From assembly GCA_012295275.1 (NCBI GenBank), contig CM022673.1, positions 29,647,136-29,707,135 of the forward strand: DNA of 60,000 nucleotides, written 5' to 3'. Below the pieces are notes generated by a model, which did no database searches, was not told the origin of the DNA, and saw only the letters and a program-made list of their open reading frames with translations. Shown in pieces: positions 1-14,272 of the stretch (position 1 is its first letter; each line of letters begins with the position of its first letter). The position numbers were made by a program, and so were the translations under genes. Source of the DNA: Chrysomallon squamiferum (Eukaryota; Mollusca; Gastropoda; Neomphalida; Peltospiridae).

Positions 1-2240
1 GTCAGTAAAGCATTTCTGTTATCCTTATTTACACGTAGCGGAATAATGCATAATTCACGGTTTATAAATAGTACCAGTACAGCCTCGTTATTTGTCTTTT
101 TTTTTTTTTTTTTTTTTTTTTATTTAATGTCTATCAAACAATGCAAACTTCGATTTTAAATGTGACAAAACAAAGCAAAATTTACAACGAGTGAAACAAT
201 GCAAACGACATTATTTAATTATAATAAAACAATACAAAACCTATCTATTTGTTCCTGGAGATTTAATGCAAAATCCTATTTTTAAATATATGGAACTTGT
301 ACAAAAATACGTAATTGTATAAAATAAAATAATGCAAATTTCGTAGTTTGTTTTTCTATGTAACTGATACTGTTTATGTCGTTCGAATATTTCAGTTTTT
401 AAAATATATATATGTGCATTTGTATGTGTGTATATTTATGCATGTATATATATTTATGTGTAAGTATATATATTTGTGTTTACATATAGTTAGATATGTA
501 TATATGTATATATGTATGTATGTTTGTTTGTTTGTTTGCGATTTTCAGTAATTAAATTCAAAATTATAAAATATCTCTTTATCACTATGTCTATCAGACT
601 TTCTGGACGAGTGAAAACTATATTTTAAAATTAAATACAAAAATACTATTGTACTGAGTTTGAATATCAGTATTTGTGTCTGAAAATTACGATATTTTGA
701 AAATTATTTTTGATAAATCGTTAAAAAAAGAGTAAATATTCTGAATTCTTCTTATCAAATTTCAAAACCTTGTGTGCGCCCAAAGACTCAATATCATAAA
801 TGAAATCGCTATTATTTTTACTCGGCAATAAGCCATTTTTTCAGGAATGTAAATAAATAATTGCCCAGTTTCCTTCATTTTTTGTTTTCTTCCGCGATGT
901 AATAGGAAAATATCACATACGAATTTAATAAAAATCGATGCAAACATTTCCGGTTCACTTCCTTTAATCTGAGAAAACAGAAAAAATCTGGTAAGTGATG
1001 AAATGATCAAATAAAAAGAGAAAGAAAAATATGAATGTTGAATCCACTAGTTAAATTTGTCTTTGTCAGACAATAAATGTATAAATAAATAAATAAAAAA
1101 AAACAAAAGAAAGAAAATAATAATAATAATAATAAAATAAAATAATTTAAGTAGGTAAATAAGTAAGTAATATATAATGAAATAAAAAAAATAAATAAAA
1201 TAAGATTTTACAAATTTAAGAAAAAATAAATAAATTAAGTAGGTAAATAAATAAAAATAAAATAAAATAAAATAAAATAAAATAAACTAGTTACAATTCT
1301 TCTGGCGTCAAATTCCACCCTACAACATCATTTTGAACTTTTTGCAGTTTATTTACATCAGAGTTTTTTTTTTTTTTTTTTTTTTTTTTCTGCTAGCGTC
1401 TTTGTTATATAGAGTTCCTTTTAAAAAAAAAAAAAAAAAATTAAAAAAATTATTAGTCTTGACTCGGTTTTTCGTGTAATTATTTTGCCAAACTTTGTTT
1501 TTCTTATTCATTTCCGCAATAATCCAACTTGAGGCAATACCCCAAACATTTTCAGTAGTCTGTTAATAGTTTGTTCTGTGCGCCGTCTTGGATAGACACA
1601 TTTTAAAACAACAGAGTCCTCAGATCTCTCACAACTCACAAGATTGATGGTGAAGAGAAAAAGAAAGCTTCTGTGCTAGAACCATGTGTTAACTCAAGGC
1701 TTACAGATCAGTATTTACAACACTGGTACTCTGTCACTGATACCCGTCCAAAGCTTCAAATTATAAACACTTTAAAAATACTGTCGCATTCGAGAAATAT
1801 TTCAACCTTACAGAGAGAAAATACTGGTGCCTATTGTTACAGTTTAGACTTTAAATCATAATCTTCCTTCTGAAACAGGAGATGGGAAAATATACCATTA
1901 GAATATAGTGTAATAAGTATGGCATCGAAGATGAGTTTCATTATATATTTACATGTATGTTTAAGAATCAAAGCAACCGTTACCTATTATTTTCCTGTCA
2001 ATTTAAATCAAGCATTTATAAAAAAAAAAAGCTGTTGTAATCTAATCATGAATTTTTCAAATCTTCTCGCTGACATACTGTTATATTGTATATATTTTTA
2101 TTATTATGTGCATTATTATAAATCCACAATCTTGTTATAATTATATTAAATTCTATGAATGTATCCTCATATGCCGTAGAGTACAGCCCGAGTGTAAAAA
2201 CAGAGCTGAAGTCTCCTTCATCGATACCAAACCCGAATTC
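1..2240. other. AT-rich intergenic stretch, no gene seen
   Basis: I see no exon with convincing splice sites or a recognisable protein here. It holds a poly-T run near 98-121, TATG-type low-complexity sequence around 400-535, AAAT/AAATA-rich sequence at about 1075-1290, and T and A homopolymers at about 1366-1440. The short frame at 1673-1861 shows no family resemblance. Confidence 0.6.
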
Positions 2241-2253
2241 TTCATCACCATCA

Positions 2254-2320
2254 TTCTTCTTCTTCTCCTTCTCCTTCTCCTTCTTCTTCTCCTTCTCCTT
2301 ATTATTATTATTATTATATA
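2254..2320. repeat. TTC/TCC then ATT simple repeat
   Basis: A run of TTC and TCC triplets passes into ATT triplets. It yields poly-Leu, poly-Ser/Phe and poly-Arg frames on the two strands, which are artefacts. Confidence 0.9.
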
Positions 2321-2930
2321 ATGAATACTTTCTATGATGGCGTGCACACTTTTTCAGAAGTGTTGGAATCGCCCCTGCTATGTTTTAATCGATCAAGGAC
2401 AAGTGAAGTCAAGACAACTTTCTGACAGTTTATGTCAAAGGAATCGTAATTGATTGAGAGACAATCATCCTCAGAATTTGATCTCTGTGAGGAAACCATG
2501 AATGTACGATCAAATCAAAACCCGCTCCATTCAGTTCTATCGCTACAGTTAACAAGATAAATTAAAAAATAATAATAAAATAAAATAAATAAAATAACAG
2601 AATACAAAACATTGAGGCTTCGCCTAAGCTGGTTTGCTTCCTTCCCCGGAAGTATAAGCAAGTTGAAAAAAAAAAAATGTATTTGATGTTTTTTCTGTTA
2701 CAGGACATTGCTATAGATATTGTAAGTTTAAAATTTGCTGATTTATGATTTAGTTTAAGTTGAAAAAAAAAAAAAATGGTTTGTATTCGTTTTCCTTTCC
2801 TCTCTTTTTTATTATTAATATTAAAGACACATACACCTGTTAGTGTTAGGTTTTCTTTACACATCGCCTGAATATTAGAACACGGCTAAAGCATATTCTC
2901 GAATCTTCTTTTAATTCGGATAAATTAATA

Positions 2931-2932
2931 AC

Positions 2933-2983
<51 letters not shown>
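2931..2983. repeat. (AAT)n microsatellite
   Basis: A perfect AAT trinucleotide array, the source of the poly-Ile frame on the minus strand. The rest of 2320-4020 shows no gene. Confidence 0.95.
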
Positions 2984-2984
<1 letters not shown>

Positions 2985-4023
2985 TTTAAATTTTGAAGAA
3001 ATGTACATTTAGTGACATACCATGGTTCATTACGGTACGTGCATTTATTCACGCCCTTACCGGAAGTCAGAGTTAATTAATCATGGCGGCTCAGTCAAAT
3101 TGTATTGAGTGTGCAGCCTTGTTTCCACAGGAAACGCAGTAAAAACCATGGGACATGTCTGTCAGAACTTCTCTAATACAAAATCTACAAGCGTACGGCA
3201 AACTGAAAATATCTCCGGGGCTGAAGGCAATAGAATTAGTTATTTAGGGAAAACAATTCAATTAAAAACCTTCTCAGACGTTTCTTCAGAGTTGTCTGTG
3301 AGGTTTTTATAACCGCTTTAACATTTTCGTATCTGACGACATGTACAGCATCTTGAAGAAAAAGACAGATAACAAAAATATATTTATCCAGAACTTGATT
3401 ATAGTAATAAGTAAACAGTGAAATTATTTTATTACATTTAAATATGCTTTTGTTTTTATAGTAAAACGTATGTGTGTGTGCGTGTGTGTGTCTGATGAAG
3501 AATATCATATCCAGGTTAATAATAAACATACATATGAAGGTAAATTTCATTTGATAATATAACAGATGAATAGTTTCGTACTGTGAATTATAGAATATTT
3601 TTCTACAGTCTGTTTCTGTATAGTGTTACAAAAGAACCAATTAAGGCGTAACAAAATAATAAAATAAATAAATAAATAAAAATTAAAAACGAAAGGAAAT
3701 GTAGACGCAGGTGACAAAAGTTTTATTGCAAATACTCCAGAGTGAATGAAACTGAGATAACAAAATAATCACAAGTCTGTAGTCAAATGATGCGTTCACA
3801 ATCAGAGGGAAACTCTTAGATGTGGAAAAATGGATACACAATACTAATTAGGTTAAAGTGATTGGCAGCATCGGTCATAGTAGGATAACATTAAATTTTC
3901 GAGGTAAATGTATAAAAACATTGTAGATAATCCTATCTCGATGTAGAAAAACGTACGTGAATGTTTTAGGATTATTTAACAGGGTATCTTTTAATAAAAT
4001 AAAAAATAAAAATTATTCAGGTT

Positions 4024-4105
<82 letters not shown>
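4024..4105. repeat. (GT)n-(TA)n-(GT)n compound microsatellite
   Basis: Two GT arrays flank a short TA array and an ACGT step. The region from 4105 to 4900 is AT-rich and holds nothing recognisable. Confidence 0.95.
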
Positions 4106-4108
<3 letters not shown>

Positions 4109-4903
4109 ATATATCAGTGTGCATTTGTATAGAATATATATATATATACATACAACACTCAGACACAAATATATACATATTTATATATACATCCATATAT
4201 AAATAATCTAAAACAATAAACAAATAACCAAATAAGGTCAGGTTTAATTACCCATATTTATAATGTATTCAGTTAGTGGATTTAAAAATATTAAACTTTC
4301 TCCATTATTATAATTACTGACCAAAAACGATTTCTGTTACAGAATTTCGATTGATGGATGTAATACATTAAATGTCTTTATTTTTATTTAAATCTATGTT
4401 AAACACAGACTGTACACACACATTGTTTTTGTTGTCAGTTTCTTTGTTCTTTGCTTCTTTCTCTCCGTCTCTCTCTTCCTTGTTTTGATGTTTAAAATAT
4501 AATTTCATTTCTTTCCCTTACTGACACAGTTAAACACTGAGTATGGATTAGACGCACAGGTCGATTCAGTGTCTCATTTCTCTCTTCCGGCTGTACTAGG
4601 AATTACCTAACGTGGAACTCGAATTAACAGTTTGTTCTTGTTGTTCACTCTTTTGAAGTTTGAAGTCATTAAGTACCAGCGTGACTTAACAACTTTTGAT
4701 TTGCGAAAATATCAAGGGAAGAGCAAACACGTCAATCATAAACATTTGTGTTTATCGTGAAAAAAACAAAAATTAAATAAAAAAACAATGTAAGAATGTC
4801 CACAAACCAGAATATTCAAGGACAATCAGTAAATAAATAAATAAACCAACAAATAATATATACATATATATATATAAATTATTTATTTATTTAGTTAGTT
4901 ATT

Positions 4904-4906
<3 letters not shown>

Positions 4907-4958
<52 letters not shown>
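4907..4958. repeat. (CA)n microsatellite
   Basis: An uninterrupted CA dinucleotide array. Confidence 0.95.
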
Positions 4959-4962
<4 letters not shown>

Positions 4963-5259
4963 TATATAATAAATAAATAAACAAACAGTAGCAACTCAGT
5001 ATAGACACACTCCAGTAATCAATGTAAGGTAATAAAGAAACAGACAGTCATAACCTCTTTCTCCAAAGAAAAATAATAATAAAAATAATGCAGTCCAAAA
5101 ATAGACTCCACAGTCAGCATCTTCAGCTATTAAAGGAAAAAGATGATCCTGGTCTGATCGCGTTAAACGAGTGGACTTCTTTCTCAAGTAAATATCAAAA
5201 CTAATGTATTTCCCCCACCATTAAACATTTCTAATTGTACAAGTGAAATTAAAAAAATC

Positions 5260-5530
5260 GTACATGAATGCGAGCTAAGAAAAATGTGCCGATGGACTAT
5301 TTTAAATGGACGTCCACAAAATCTTAGCATCCATTACATGTTCAGTCTCTCCACGGCCGAGCAAATATTGGTCGAGCATAATGTGGTCAATTAGCGCCGT
5401 CAGCAAACAAACCAGAGTAGGCAACCGTGCTCCCTCGATCAGCAAATATTTCTGTTACTGAAAAGAAAGACGAGGACGGGCCGCTGTTTGTGACAGTGCT
5501 TGTATTGGGCACAGTGTAAGTTATTAAGTG
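5260..5530. other. CpG-bearing, higher-complexity segment of unknown nature
   Basis: This segment has markedly more G+C and CpG than its surroundings and no simple repeats. It contains no frame I recognise and no clear acceptor/donor pair. It could be a decayed transposon, a regulatory element or a noncoding exon; the sequence alone does not decide. Confidence 0.3.
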
Positions 5531-5618
5531 CTTCGACAATTGACACTTAAATCTGCTAAACTGATCGACAAATGTTTAATAACCTTATTAAATGTCATTG
5601 ACCCCAGAAACATCTCAC

Positions 5619-5785
5619 ACTCACACACTCACACACTCTCCCTCTCTCTCCCTCTCTCTCCCACTCTCTCCCACTCTCTCCCACTCTCTCTCTCCCACTC
5701 TCTCTCTCCCCCTCTCTCTCCCCCTCTCTCCCCCCCTCTCTCCCCCCCTCTCTCCCTCTCCCTCTCCCCCCTCCCCCTCCCCCTA
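5619..5785. repeat. CT-rich polypyrimidine array, mixed CTCTCTCC units
   Basis: About 165 bases of almost pure pyrimidine on the plus strand, built from CTCTCTCC and CCCTCTCC variants. A purine-rich GGGAGAGAAAGAA segment follows at about 5800-5900. Confidence 0.9.
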
Positions 5786-5989
5786 GAAAGACTGTTGTGA
5801 TGCAGAGAGAGAACGAAGAAGGACAGAGAAGGGATGAGGGAGAGAAAGAAGGGATGAGGGAGAGAAAGAAGGGAGTGAGGCAGAGAAAGAGAGAGAGAGA
5901 GTGTGTGTTTTACTAATAATTTATTTAATTGGTTGTTGTCCATCTGATTAGTTAATTAATTAATAGAATATCTACAATTCTACCCTTCA

Positions 5990-7420
<1,431 letters not shown>

Positions 7421-7424
7421 TCAT

Positions 7425-7540
7425 GAACGCACTGGCGCAGGAGGACAAAGTCCAATCACGACCTCACAAACCCGTCGAGATTCGAACGTATGACACTCCG
7501 AAAGCGGACGACGTTACCGTTCGGCCATCGAGACCACCTT
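7425..7540 (-). mobile_element. tRNA-derived SINE fragment
   Basis: Read on the minus strand the segment starts with a near-consensus RNA polymerase III A box (TGGCCGAACGG, complement of 7518-7528) and carries a B box, GTTCGAATC, about 35 bases further on. This spacing is typical of a tRNA-like head. Downstream on the minus strand is a short unrelated body running towards 7425. I cannot fold a complete tRNA cloverleaf from it, so a tRNA-derived SINE remnant fits better than a functional tRNA gene. On its plus-strand 3' side it abuts a TGTA microsatellite. Confidence 0.6.
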
Positions 7541-7542
7541 GT

Positions 7543-7774
7543 GTTTATGTATGTATGTATGTATGTATGTATGTATGTATGATGTATGTATGTATGTATG
7601 TATGTATGTATGTATGTATGTATGTATGTATGTATGTATGTATCTATGTATCTATGTATGTATGTATGTATGTATGTATGTATGTATATATGTGTATGTA
7701 TGTATGTATGTATCTATGTATATGTATGTATGTATATATGTATGTATGTATATATGTATATATGTATATGTATG

Positions 7775-7805
<31 letters not shown>

Positions 7806-7870
7806 ATATGTATGTATGTATTTATGTATGTATGTGTGTGTGTGTCTGTATGTATGCATGTATGGTATAG
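7543..7870. repeat. (TGTA)n microsatellite with variants
   Basis: More than 300 bases of TGTA units with interspersed TATA and TCTA variants. Frames reading Met-Tyr-Val-Cys in all phases are translations of this repeat. Confidence 0.95.
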
Positions 7871-8179
7871 TTATGTACGTAGGTATGTATATATTTGTAT
7901 GGGTGCATGTGTGTGTACGTGTATGTATACTTGGGTGTGTATGTGTTTATTTGAATGTGGTAACGTTTTCATTATATGAATTATCTGTTATATAATTATA
8001 AATTTGTCATTAATTATCATTTAGTTAATAATGTGATTAAACCAGCGATTTGTGACATATTAAAAGATGAAACCTTCTGGATAGTGTACTTTGCCAGGAA
8101 AATTGATTTCCGCTAGTTTAGAGCAAAATTAAAACCTTAATCAGGGTTTATCAGGCCACAAATCTGGTTATTTTGATTC

Positions 8180-8254
8180 AAACAGACATATAGACAGACA
8201 GTCAGGTAAACAGACAGACAGACGGACAGATAGATAGACTGTCAGACATATATA

Positions 8255-8288
<34 letters not shown>

Positions 8289-8371
8289 AAGATGGATAGA
8301 TACACATATAGACAGACAGACAGACAGACAGACAGATAGATAGATAGATATACACAGATGGATCTGAATGC

Positions 8372-8465
<94 letters not shown>

Positions 8466-8480
8466 GAGAAAGATGGCCAA
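8180..8480. repeat. Compound (GACA)n, (GATA)n, (TG)n, (TA)n and (GA)n array
   Basis: Successive tracts of ACAG, TG, TA, GATA and about 70 bases of GA, ending in ACAG units. 7980-8180 and 8480-8820 hold nothing recognisable apart from degenerate purine-rich sequence. Confidence 0.9.
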
Positions 8481-8819
8481 ACAGAAAGACTGAAAGAGAT
8501 TCAGGCAGAGAACTAGAAAGAGAAACAGACAAAACTAGGCAGAGACAGAGATACAGAAAGAAAAAGAGCTAAAAAGGAGAAAGACACAAGAAAGAGAGAA
8601 GAAAGAAGAAACTGTATATGCGTGGGTGTGTGCGTGTATCAAACAAAGTGCACGCGCATCTTCAGTCAATTTTGACAAATGTTTTTTTTTTTTATTCTAC
8701 CATCAGCCAGTCCTTGCTTGCATTTCCCAATTATCCCAGACTTAATACAAACGACGAAAAGACAATTGGTGTAACTGCCTTAGTTAGTCATCAGCTGTTT
8801 GTTTTATTAGTGCAGTTCT

Positions 8820-9037
8820 TTGTCGCAATACGAAAACGTCGCGTCACGTAGACTGGAAACGTCACTTCGCGCTTCTCCAGGAAAGATCCTCAGTAATGAG
8901 TGCACGGCCAATCACATCTTTGGAAAACTGTGGGCGTTGCTAGGAATAAATTGGCGAACCCCAGGACAAGGAAAGCACAAGAACTAGTGTTACGGAACGA
9001 AGCAGATCTATAAAAGACGTTTCCCCTGTTGACATCT
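8820..9037 (+). promoter_or_regulatory. Elevenin promoter, copy A
   Basis: A CpG-bearing patch in AT-rich DNA directly upstream of a noncoding exon. It contains CRE-like CGTCA half-sites (GCGTCACG and AACGTCAC near 8840-8868), a CCAAT sequence within GGCCAATCAC near 8906-8915, and TATAAAA at 9009-9015. Initiation would be expected about 25-30 bases beyond the TATA box. CRE half-sites are common in neuropeptide promoters, but their function here is inferred. Confidence 0.65.
9009..9015 (+). promoter_or_regulatory. TATA box, copy A
   Basis: Perfect TATAAAA upstream of a segment that ends in a clean splice donor at 9145. The same box recurs in copy B at 17471. Confidence 0.7.
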
Positions 9038-9144
9038 GCTGAAAGCACTGAACAAACGTCGAACAGAAGGAGGTCTTTGCTAGTTTGTGGCTTTTCTCTA
9101 CACTTTCTGGATCGTTATCAAGAGGAGAAAAATAAGCAGCAAAG
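9038..9144 (+). other. Elevenin noncoding exon 1, copy A (5' UTR)
   Basis: The start is set about 25-30 bases after the TATA box and is approximate. The end is the donor AAAG/GTATTT at 9144/9145. No start codon in this exon opens a frame joining the precursor; translation must begin in the next exon, whose ATG lies two bases after its acceptor. The exon is conserved in copy B with several one- to three-base indels. Confidence 0.55.
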
Positions 9145-10172
9145 GTATTTTAATTCATCACATCGAAACTTTAGTTTCACACATGTTGCAGTGTTTGTTA
9201 CATTCATATCAGACTTTAAGTACATATTATTCAAGTTTTACTGATGTTACATGTTTAGTGTATTTCAGTCGACTTATATTGACATGATATTTTCATTACA
9301 ATTCAGTGTTAATTATCATTGATGTTTCATTTAAGTTATATTCACGTTGTATTTCGAAAATATTTTATTTGCCTTATGTTAATGTTATTCTTTCAATTAT
9401 AATTCAGTCTTATATTTTTAGCATGTCTCAAATTATTTCAATCGCCTTATGTTATATTTTCAGTTTAGCTATATTGCAAACCCGTTTTAAGACAGTACTT
9501 TTATATTCGTGTTATATTTATATTATTTGCCTATGTCACTTTAAGACAATCTTTTCCTGTATTTGGGTTTGGGTTATTTTCAAGTAAGTTTTCGTGGGTA
9601 ATAGCTGTAATTAGAATAAAGAATTGTGCTATGATAACTGTTAAGGTAAATTAAAATTTTATATAATTACCATAATAACTGAATATTCTTTTGTTTTCAT
9701 AATATAAATATATCCTTATCTTTCTCCCATTTTTGTTTTCGTTTGTTTTGTTTGTTTTTCGTTTCTTCTTTATTCTCTCTTCTCTCACTCTCTCTCTGTC
9801 ACTCTCTTTCTCTCTCCCTCCCTCTCTCCCTCACTCTCTCTTCTGAAGTCATTTTGATATTTAGTCGTATGAATCTAAAATTAATCAGTTCTTATCTGCC
9901 CCCAGCAACTCGAATATGTGTTGAATTTCAGACTAAAGTGGATCAGTGTAAATAACAAGAATTGCAAATTAACCAGACACTCGAAAACATTCAATTTAAT
10001 TTGACACGTCATAAAGTAATATATAAAGAACACACTTGCGCATTAGTAACAATCAAGTGACTGTTCTTAGACCGAATTTTGTAAAAAACAAAATAAAAAA
10101 TAAAAAATTAAAAATAATATTTAATTTAACATTAACATCATCATTATCTTATCTACGTATTTTCTGATTATC

Positions 10173-10311
<139 letters not shown>

Positions 10312-10789
10312 ACGTATAAAACTAGTTTTAGATAATAAATCTATTGTTAAACTTGTAAAGAATTCTCTGTTTCTAAATCTGATTTTCAATAGATCTCCAT
10401 CTGCACTGTTAATGTCCCCATTGTGAAGTCGACATTCCTTACATTCTTTTTGTTTTTTTACTATAAAGAAAGCTTTCTTTATTTTACTACTTTGATACTG
10501 ATTTTTTTTCAAATTTGTTATTATTATTATTATTATTATCATAATACAAATACAAACATAAATATAATAATAACAATAACAGTAATAATTATTAGTAAAA
10601 TTACACCACTGATTATTGAATAAGAATGAACATGATTCAGTTTTCAGTTGATTCTCTTTCTAACGATTTTGATTCATCAGTATTCTAAACAGCTAGGATG
10701 CTATTCCTGCTAATACCTTTGACCAGACAGAAGCAGTTAATTTGTTCGTTTAACGTCGTTTCTAGAACACAGGAATAATAATAAAAAAA

Positions 10790-11170
10790 AACATGCTTTG
10801 ATATTGCTACAGTTATGTGATGAAATATCGTTTCATTGATATCCGTGATAACACTGTGATAGTGAAACACGGCAGTTTTGTATGTTACAACAGCCTCGTT
10901 GCTATTCTAACTACTTGATAATGAAACACGTTTGAGCTGCATGTTTCAGTACAGTTCTTTGTTATCAGTGATTACAGGCTGACAGTGAAACAGGTTCGTG
11001 TTGTATATTACAATATGTCTCGCTGATATCACTCGTTGATAGTGAAACGAGATAGAATAATATCACTATGTTAACCGTTACGGCATGCCTCACTGATATT
11101 CGTGATAACACTTTGATGGTGAAAAACTGTTTTGCTACCTGTTACCATATTCTTTAAAGTGAAACAGCAT
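10790..11170. repeat. Degenerate tandem satellite around GTGATAGTGAAAC
   Basis: About six diverged units of roughly 60 bases, each with a version of a GATATCcGTGATAACAC core, a GATAGTGAAAC core and a GTTACAxxxTGCCTC segment. The same set occurs in copy B at about 19280-19645. The units are too diverged to set an exact period by eye. Confidence 0.6.
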
Positions 11171-11198
11171 GATATAAAAACAAGACAAACATACAAAC

Positions 11199-11201
<3 letters not shown>

Positions 11202-11248
<47 letters not shown>
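11202..11248. repeat. (CA)n microsatellite, copy A
   Basis: A perfect CA array in intron 1, matched in copy B at 19683-19733. Confidence 0.95.
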
Positions 11249-11251
<3 letters not shown>

Positions 11252-11829
11252 GTAATTAATAATCTTCTGCTTGTTATTTTATTGTTCGAGTCAGTACCAA
11301 GAACACTGTAAAATAATATCACTGATGTCGTCAGATTTTATACGTTTTTCTTTTTAACATGCAAATCATCATCCAAACAATAATCATACAGCATTTGCAG
11401 TTTGCTTCATCAGTGTTGAACTATTTCTCGTTGCAGTCAATGTCAAACAGCTGCTTTGCTGTCCAGTGTACTGTGTATATAAAAGATGCTTTGCTGCAAA
11501 TGACAGGCAAATAGCTCAGCTTAGCTGCTTGAACTGCAGAACGTTTCCCCACACGTCAGTTACACACATACATAGCTGTGTTGTTTAAAACATTCTCCAC
11601 TTATTTCTTTACTTGTTACTATATACTCTATATCTATGTCTATATATCAAAATATCTTTCTTTATGTACGTATTATTATTATACATACGTAGATATGTTC
11701 TCTATTCCTCTCTTTATTTACTTGATAAACAATAAAAACTGTCTCTCAACATATCTGCTTCTTTATCTACTACAGACATACAAAACTATGCTCTTCAGAA
11801 CGCCTCTCTGTAACATGCATCTCTTTATC

Positions 11830-12645
11830 TGTTTGTATACTAAACACAGCTGTGTTCTATAGAACTCTCTCTGTATATCTACTTGTATACTAAAGACATA
11901 CACAGCTGTGTTCTATAGAACTCTCTCTGTATATCTACTTGTATACTAAAGACATACACAGCTGTGTTCTATAGAATTCTGTAAATCTACTTGTATACTA
12001 AAGACATACACAGCTGTGTTCTATAGAACTCTCTCTGTATATCTACTTGTATACTAAACACAGCTGTGTTCTATAGAACTCTCTCTGTATATCTACTTGT
12101 ATACTAAAGACATACACAGCTGTGTTCTATAGAACTCTCTCTGTATATCTACTTGTATACTAAACACAGCTGTGTTCTATAGAAGTCTCTCTGTATATCT
12201 ACTTGTATACTAAAGACATACACAGCTGTGTTCTATAGAACTCTCTCTGTATATCTACTTGTATACTAAAGACATACACAGCTGTGTTCTATAGAACTCT
12301 CTCTGTATATCTACTTGTATACTAAACACAGCTGTGTTCTATAGAACTCTCTCTGTATATCTACTTGTATACTAAAGACATACACAGCTGTGTTCTATAG
12401 AACTCTCTCTGTATATCTACTTGTATACTAAAGACATACACAGCTGTGTTCTATAGAACTCTCTCTGTATATCTACTTGTATACTAAACACAGCTGTGTT
12501 CTATAGAACTCTCTCTGTATATCTACTTGTATACTAAAGACATACACAGCTGTGTTCTATAGAACTCTCTCTGTATATCTACTTGTATACTAAACACAGC
12601 TGTGTTCTATAGAACTCTCTCTGTATATCTACTTGTTACTGTAGA
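11830..12645. repeat. 56/49-bp minisatellite with an E-box palindrome, copy A
   Basis: About fifteen tandem units of the form ACACAGCTGTGT, TTCTATAGAA, CTCTCTCTG, TATATCTACTT, GTATACTAA. Long units are 56 bases and carry an AGACATA segment; short units of 49 lack it. Each unit contains the perfect palindromes ACACAGCTGTGT (with a CAGCTG E-box core), TTCTATAGAA and GTATAC. From about 12054 the order of short and long units is S-L-S-L-L-S-L-L-S-L-S, identical in copy B. Diverged relatives continue to about 12890. Confidence 0.9.
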
Positions 12646-14172
12646 GATACAGAGCTGTGTTCTTTAGAACTACTCTCAATACATATGTCTTTTTTTCTAC
12701 TCGTTACCATAGACATATAAAATTATGTTCTTTAGAAAGCCTGTCAATATATATATCTCTTTATCTACGTATACTAAAGACATACATAGTTGTGTCTCTG
12801 TATATCTACTTGTTACTGTAGAGATACAGAGCTGTGTTCTTTAGAACGTCTCTCAATACATCTGTCTCTTTATCTGTTTGCTACTATAGACGCAGTTATC
12901 TTATTTATGTTTTTGAGTATAGAAATTAGAAAGTAAACATACTGATCTCTGGAATAAGATGTTTGAATTTGTATTTCAAATCCTGAAAGAAACGACGTAC
13001 AATTAATACATTTGGACCAAACTGTCTTCAGAATAACACAGCATTTATTTGATTTAACTTTAACTTAATAACTGTGGTGATATTTCATTTTAATTTAATA
13101 ACGTTTCAATGACATCGTATCAGTTTCGACTGAGGAATTGTTTGGGGGTAGCGGGGAGGGGGTTGCTCAGAATGAAAATAACAAAGTGACTTTAGATAAA
13201 AACACATTTGCCAATCAGCTACTGCATGTAAGAAGAAAAGCTCTACTGATATACATCTCAGAAGGAGATTAAAAAAAAGAAAAGAAACGATCTTTCACCA
13301 CTGACGTAAGATTAGATTTGAAGTGCTGTATGTGTCTAACATGACGTTAATTTGCCGAGTCTGTTAGTCCTGCGTTCACGCTGAAATGCGACCCTTTGGT
13401 CTGCAGAAATTAAATCACGCAGAGAGAAACATTGATTACACAATCGTGTTGATCAATACGTATTTGATGTATGAACGAAAATAATTGTTTCTCTGATTTC
13501 AAATAAATGAGATCTTCTCTTGCAAATCATAAAATTGTCAAAATATTGATGTGGCAGCGTTCACAATCCCCACAACTTCGGTTCCGACAGTTTCTGTAAC
13601 TGTCGACATGAACAAATTTAGTGGAAACTGTAAGCTAATCAACCGAACATTATAATTATTTTCTTTCGTACGTTTTTCTTTCTTTCTTTTTATTTTTTTT
13701 TTTTTTTTTTAAATAATTGTTTAAAAAAGGGGTGCATTAAAAAATTTATTTATTTAAGAACGTTTATAATTCTCATCGGTAATAAAGCCACTCCTTTACG
13801 TTTTGTTTAAAATAACTAACTAAATAAATAAATAAATATATATATAATAGTTTTTTATCTGTTTACCTCTGTTAGTTCATGCTAAATGTTGTTATAATTC
13901 GCTATGTTACATTGCTTTGTTACATCTTGTTATGCTATTTTATATCATGTCGTCCATTTATGTTATATTTTGGTATAACACCATATCATGCTCTGTTCTG
14001 ATATTCTATGTTATGTTATGTTACGTCATATTTCGTAATATTGCATCAGAATGCATTCGTATTTAAATCTGTATATCATTATATGTATCGCGTGTTTTAT
14101 TTTAAACTATATAAAAATATAATGTCTTTCGCACAGATTTAAAAATTGTCTTTTTTTTAAAAATCTTTTCAG

Positions 14173-14272
14173 ATATGAAAAATCTGAGTTCCGTGGAGAG
14201 GCTCACTCTGATTATTGGCTTGGTTTTGCTGGCAATGTCGTGTCTGGTACAAACGAAAAACGTTAACTGTTC
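14173..14272 (+). CDS. Elevenin precursor, exon 2 copy A: signal peptide and first Cys of the hormone
   Basis: The acceptor TTTTCAG at 14166-14172 is followed by AT and then the start codon at 14175-14177. The exon ends at the donor GTAAGT at 14273. It encodes 32 residues plus two bases of a Ser codon. Residues 1-27 form a signal peptide: a short polar start, a Leu/Ile-rich core (LTLIIGLVLLAMSCLV) and a likely cleavage site near Thr27. Residues 28-32 (KNVNC) begin the mature peptide and supply the first ring cysteine, Cys32. The rest of the hormone is in exon 3. Relative to copy B only codons 28-30 differ (KNV against RKI). I chose this ATG because no earlier in-frame start exists in the exon. 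Confidence 0.88.

Noticed and set aside
7425-7540. Functional tRNA gene on the minus strand
   Set aside because: A and B boxes are good but acceptor and anticodon stems do not pair convincingly; a SINE remnant fits better.
7423-7995. 190-codon frame rich in Met-Tyr-Val-Cys
   Set aside because: Translation of the TGTA microsatellite, open in several frames at once; its first 40 codons are a SINE read in antisense.
11830-12645. Regular tandem units resembling a CRISPR array
   Set aside because: The units are contiguous with no unique spacers, and the window is plainly animal DNA with introns.
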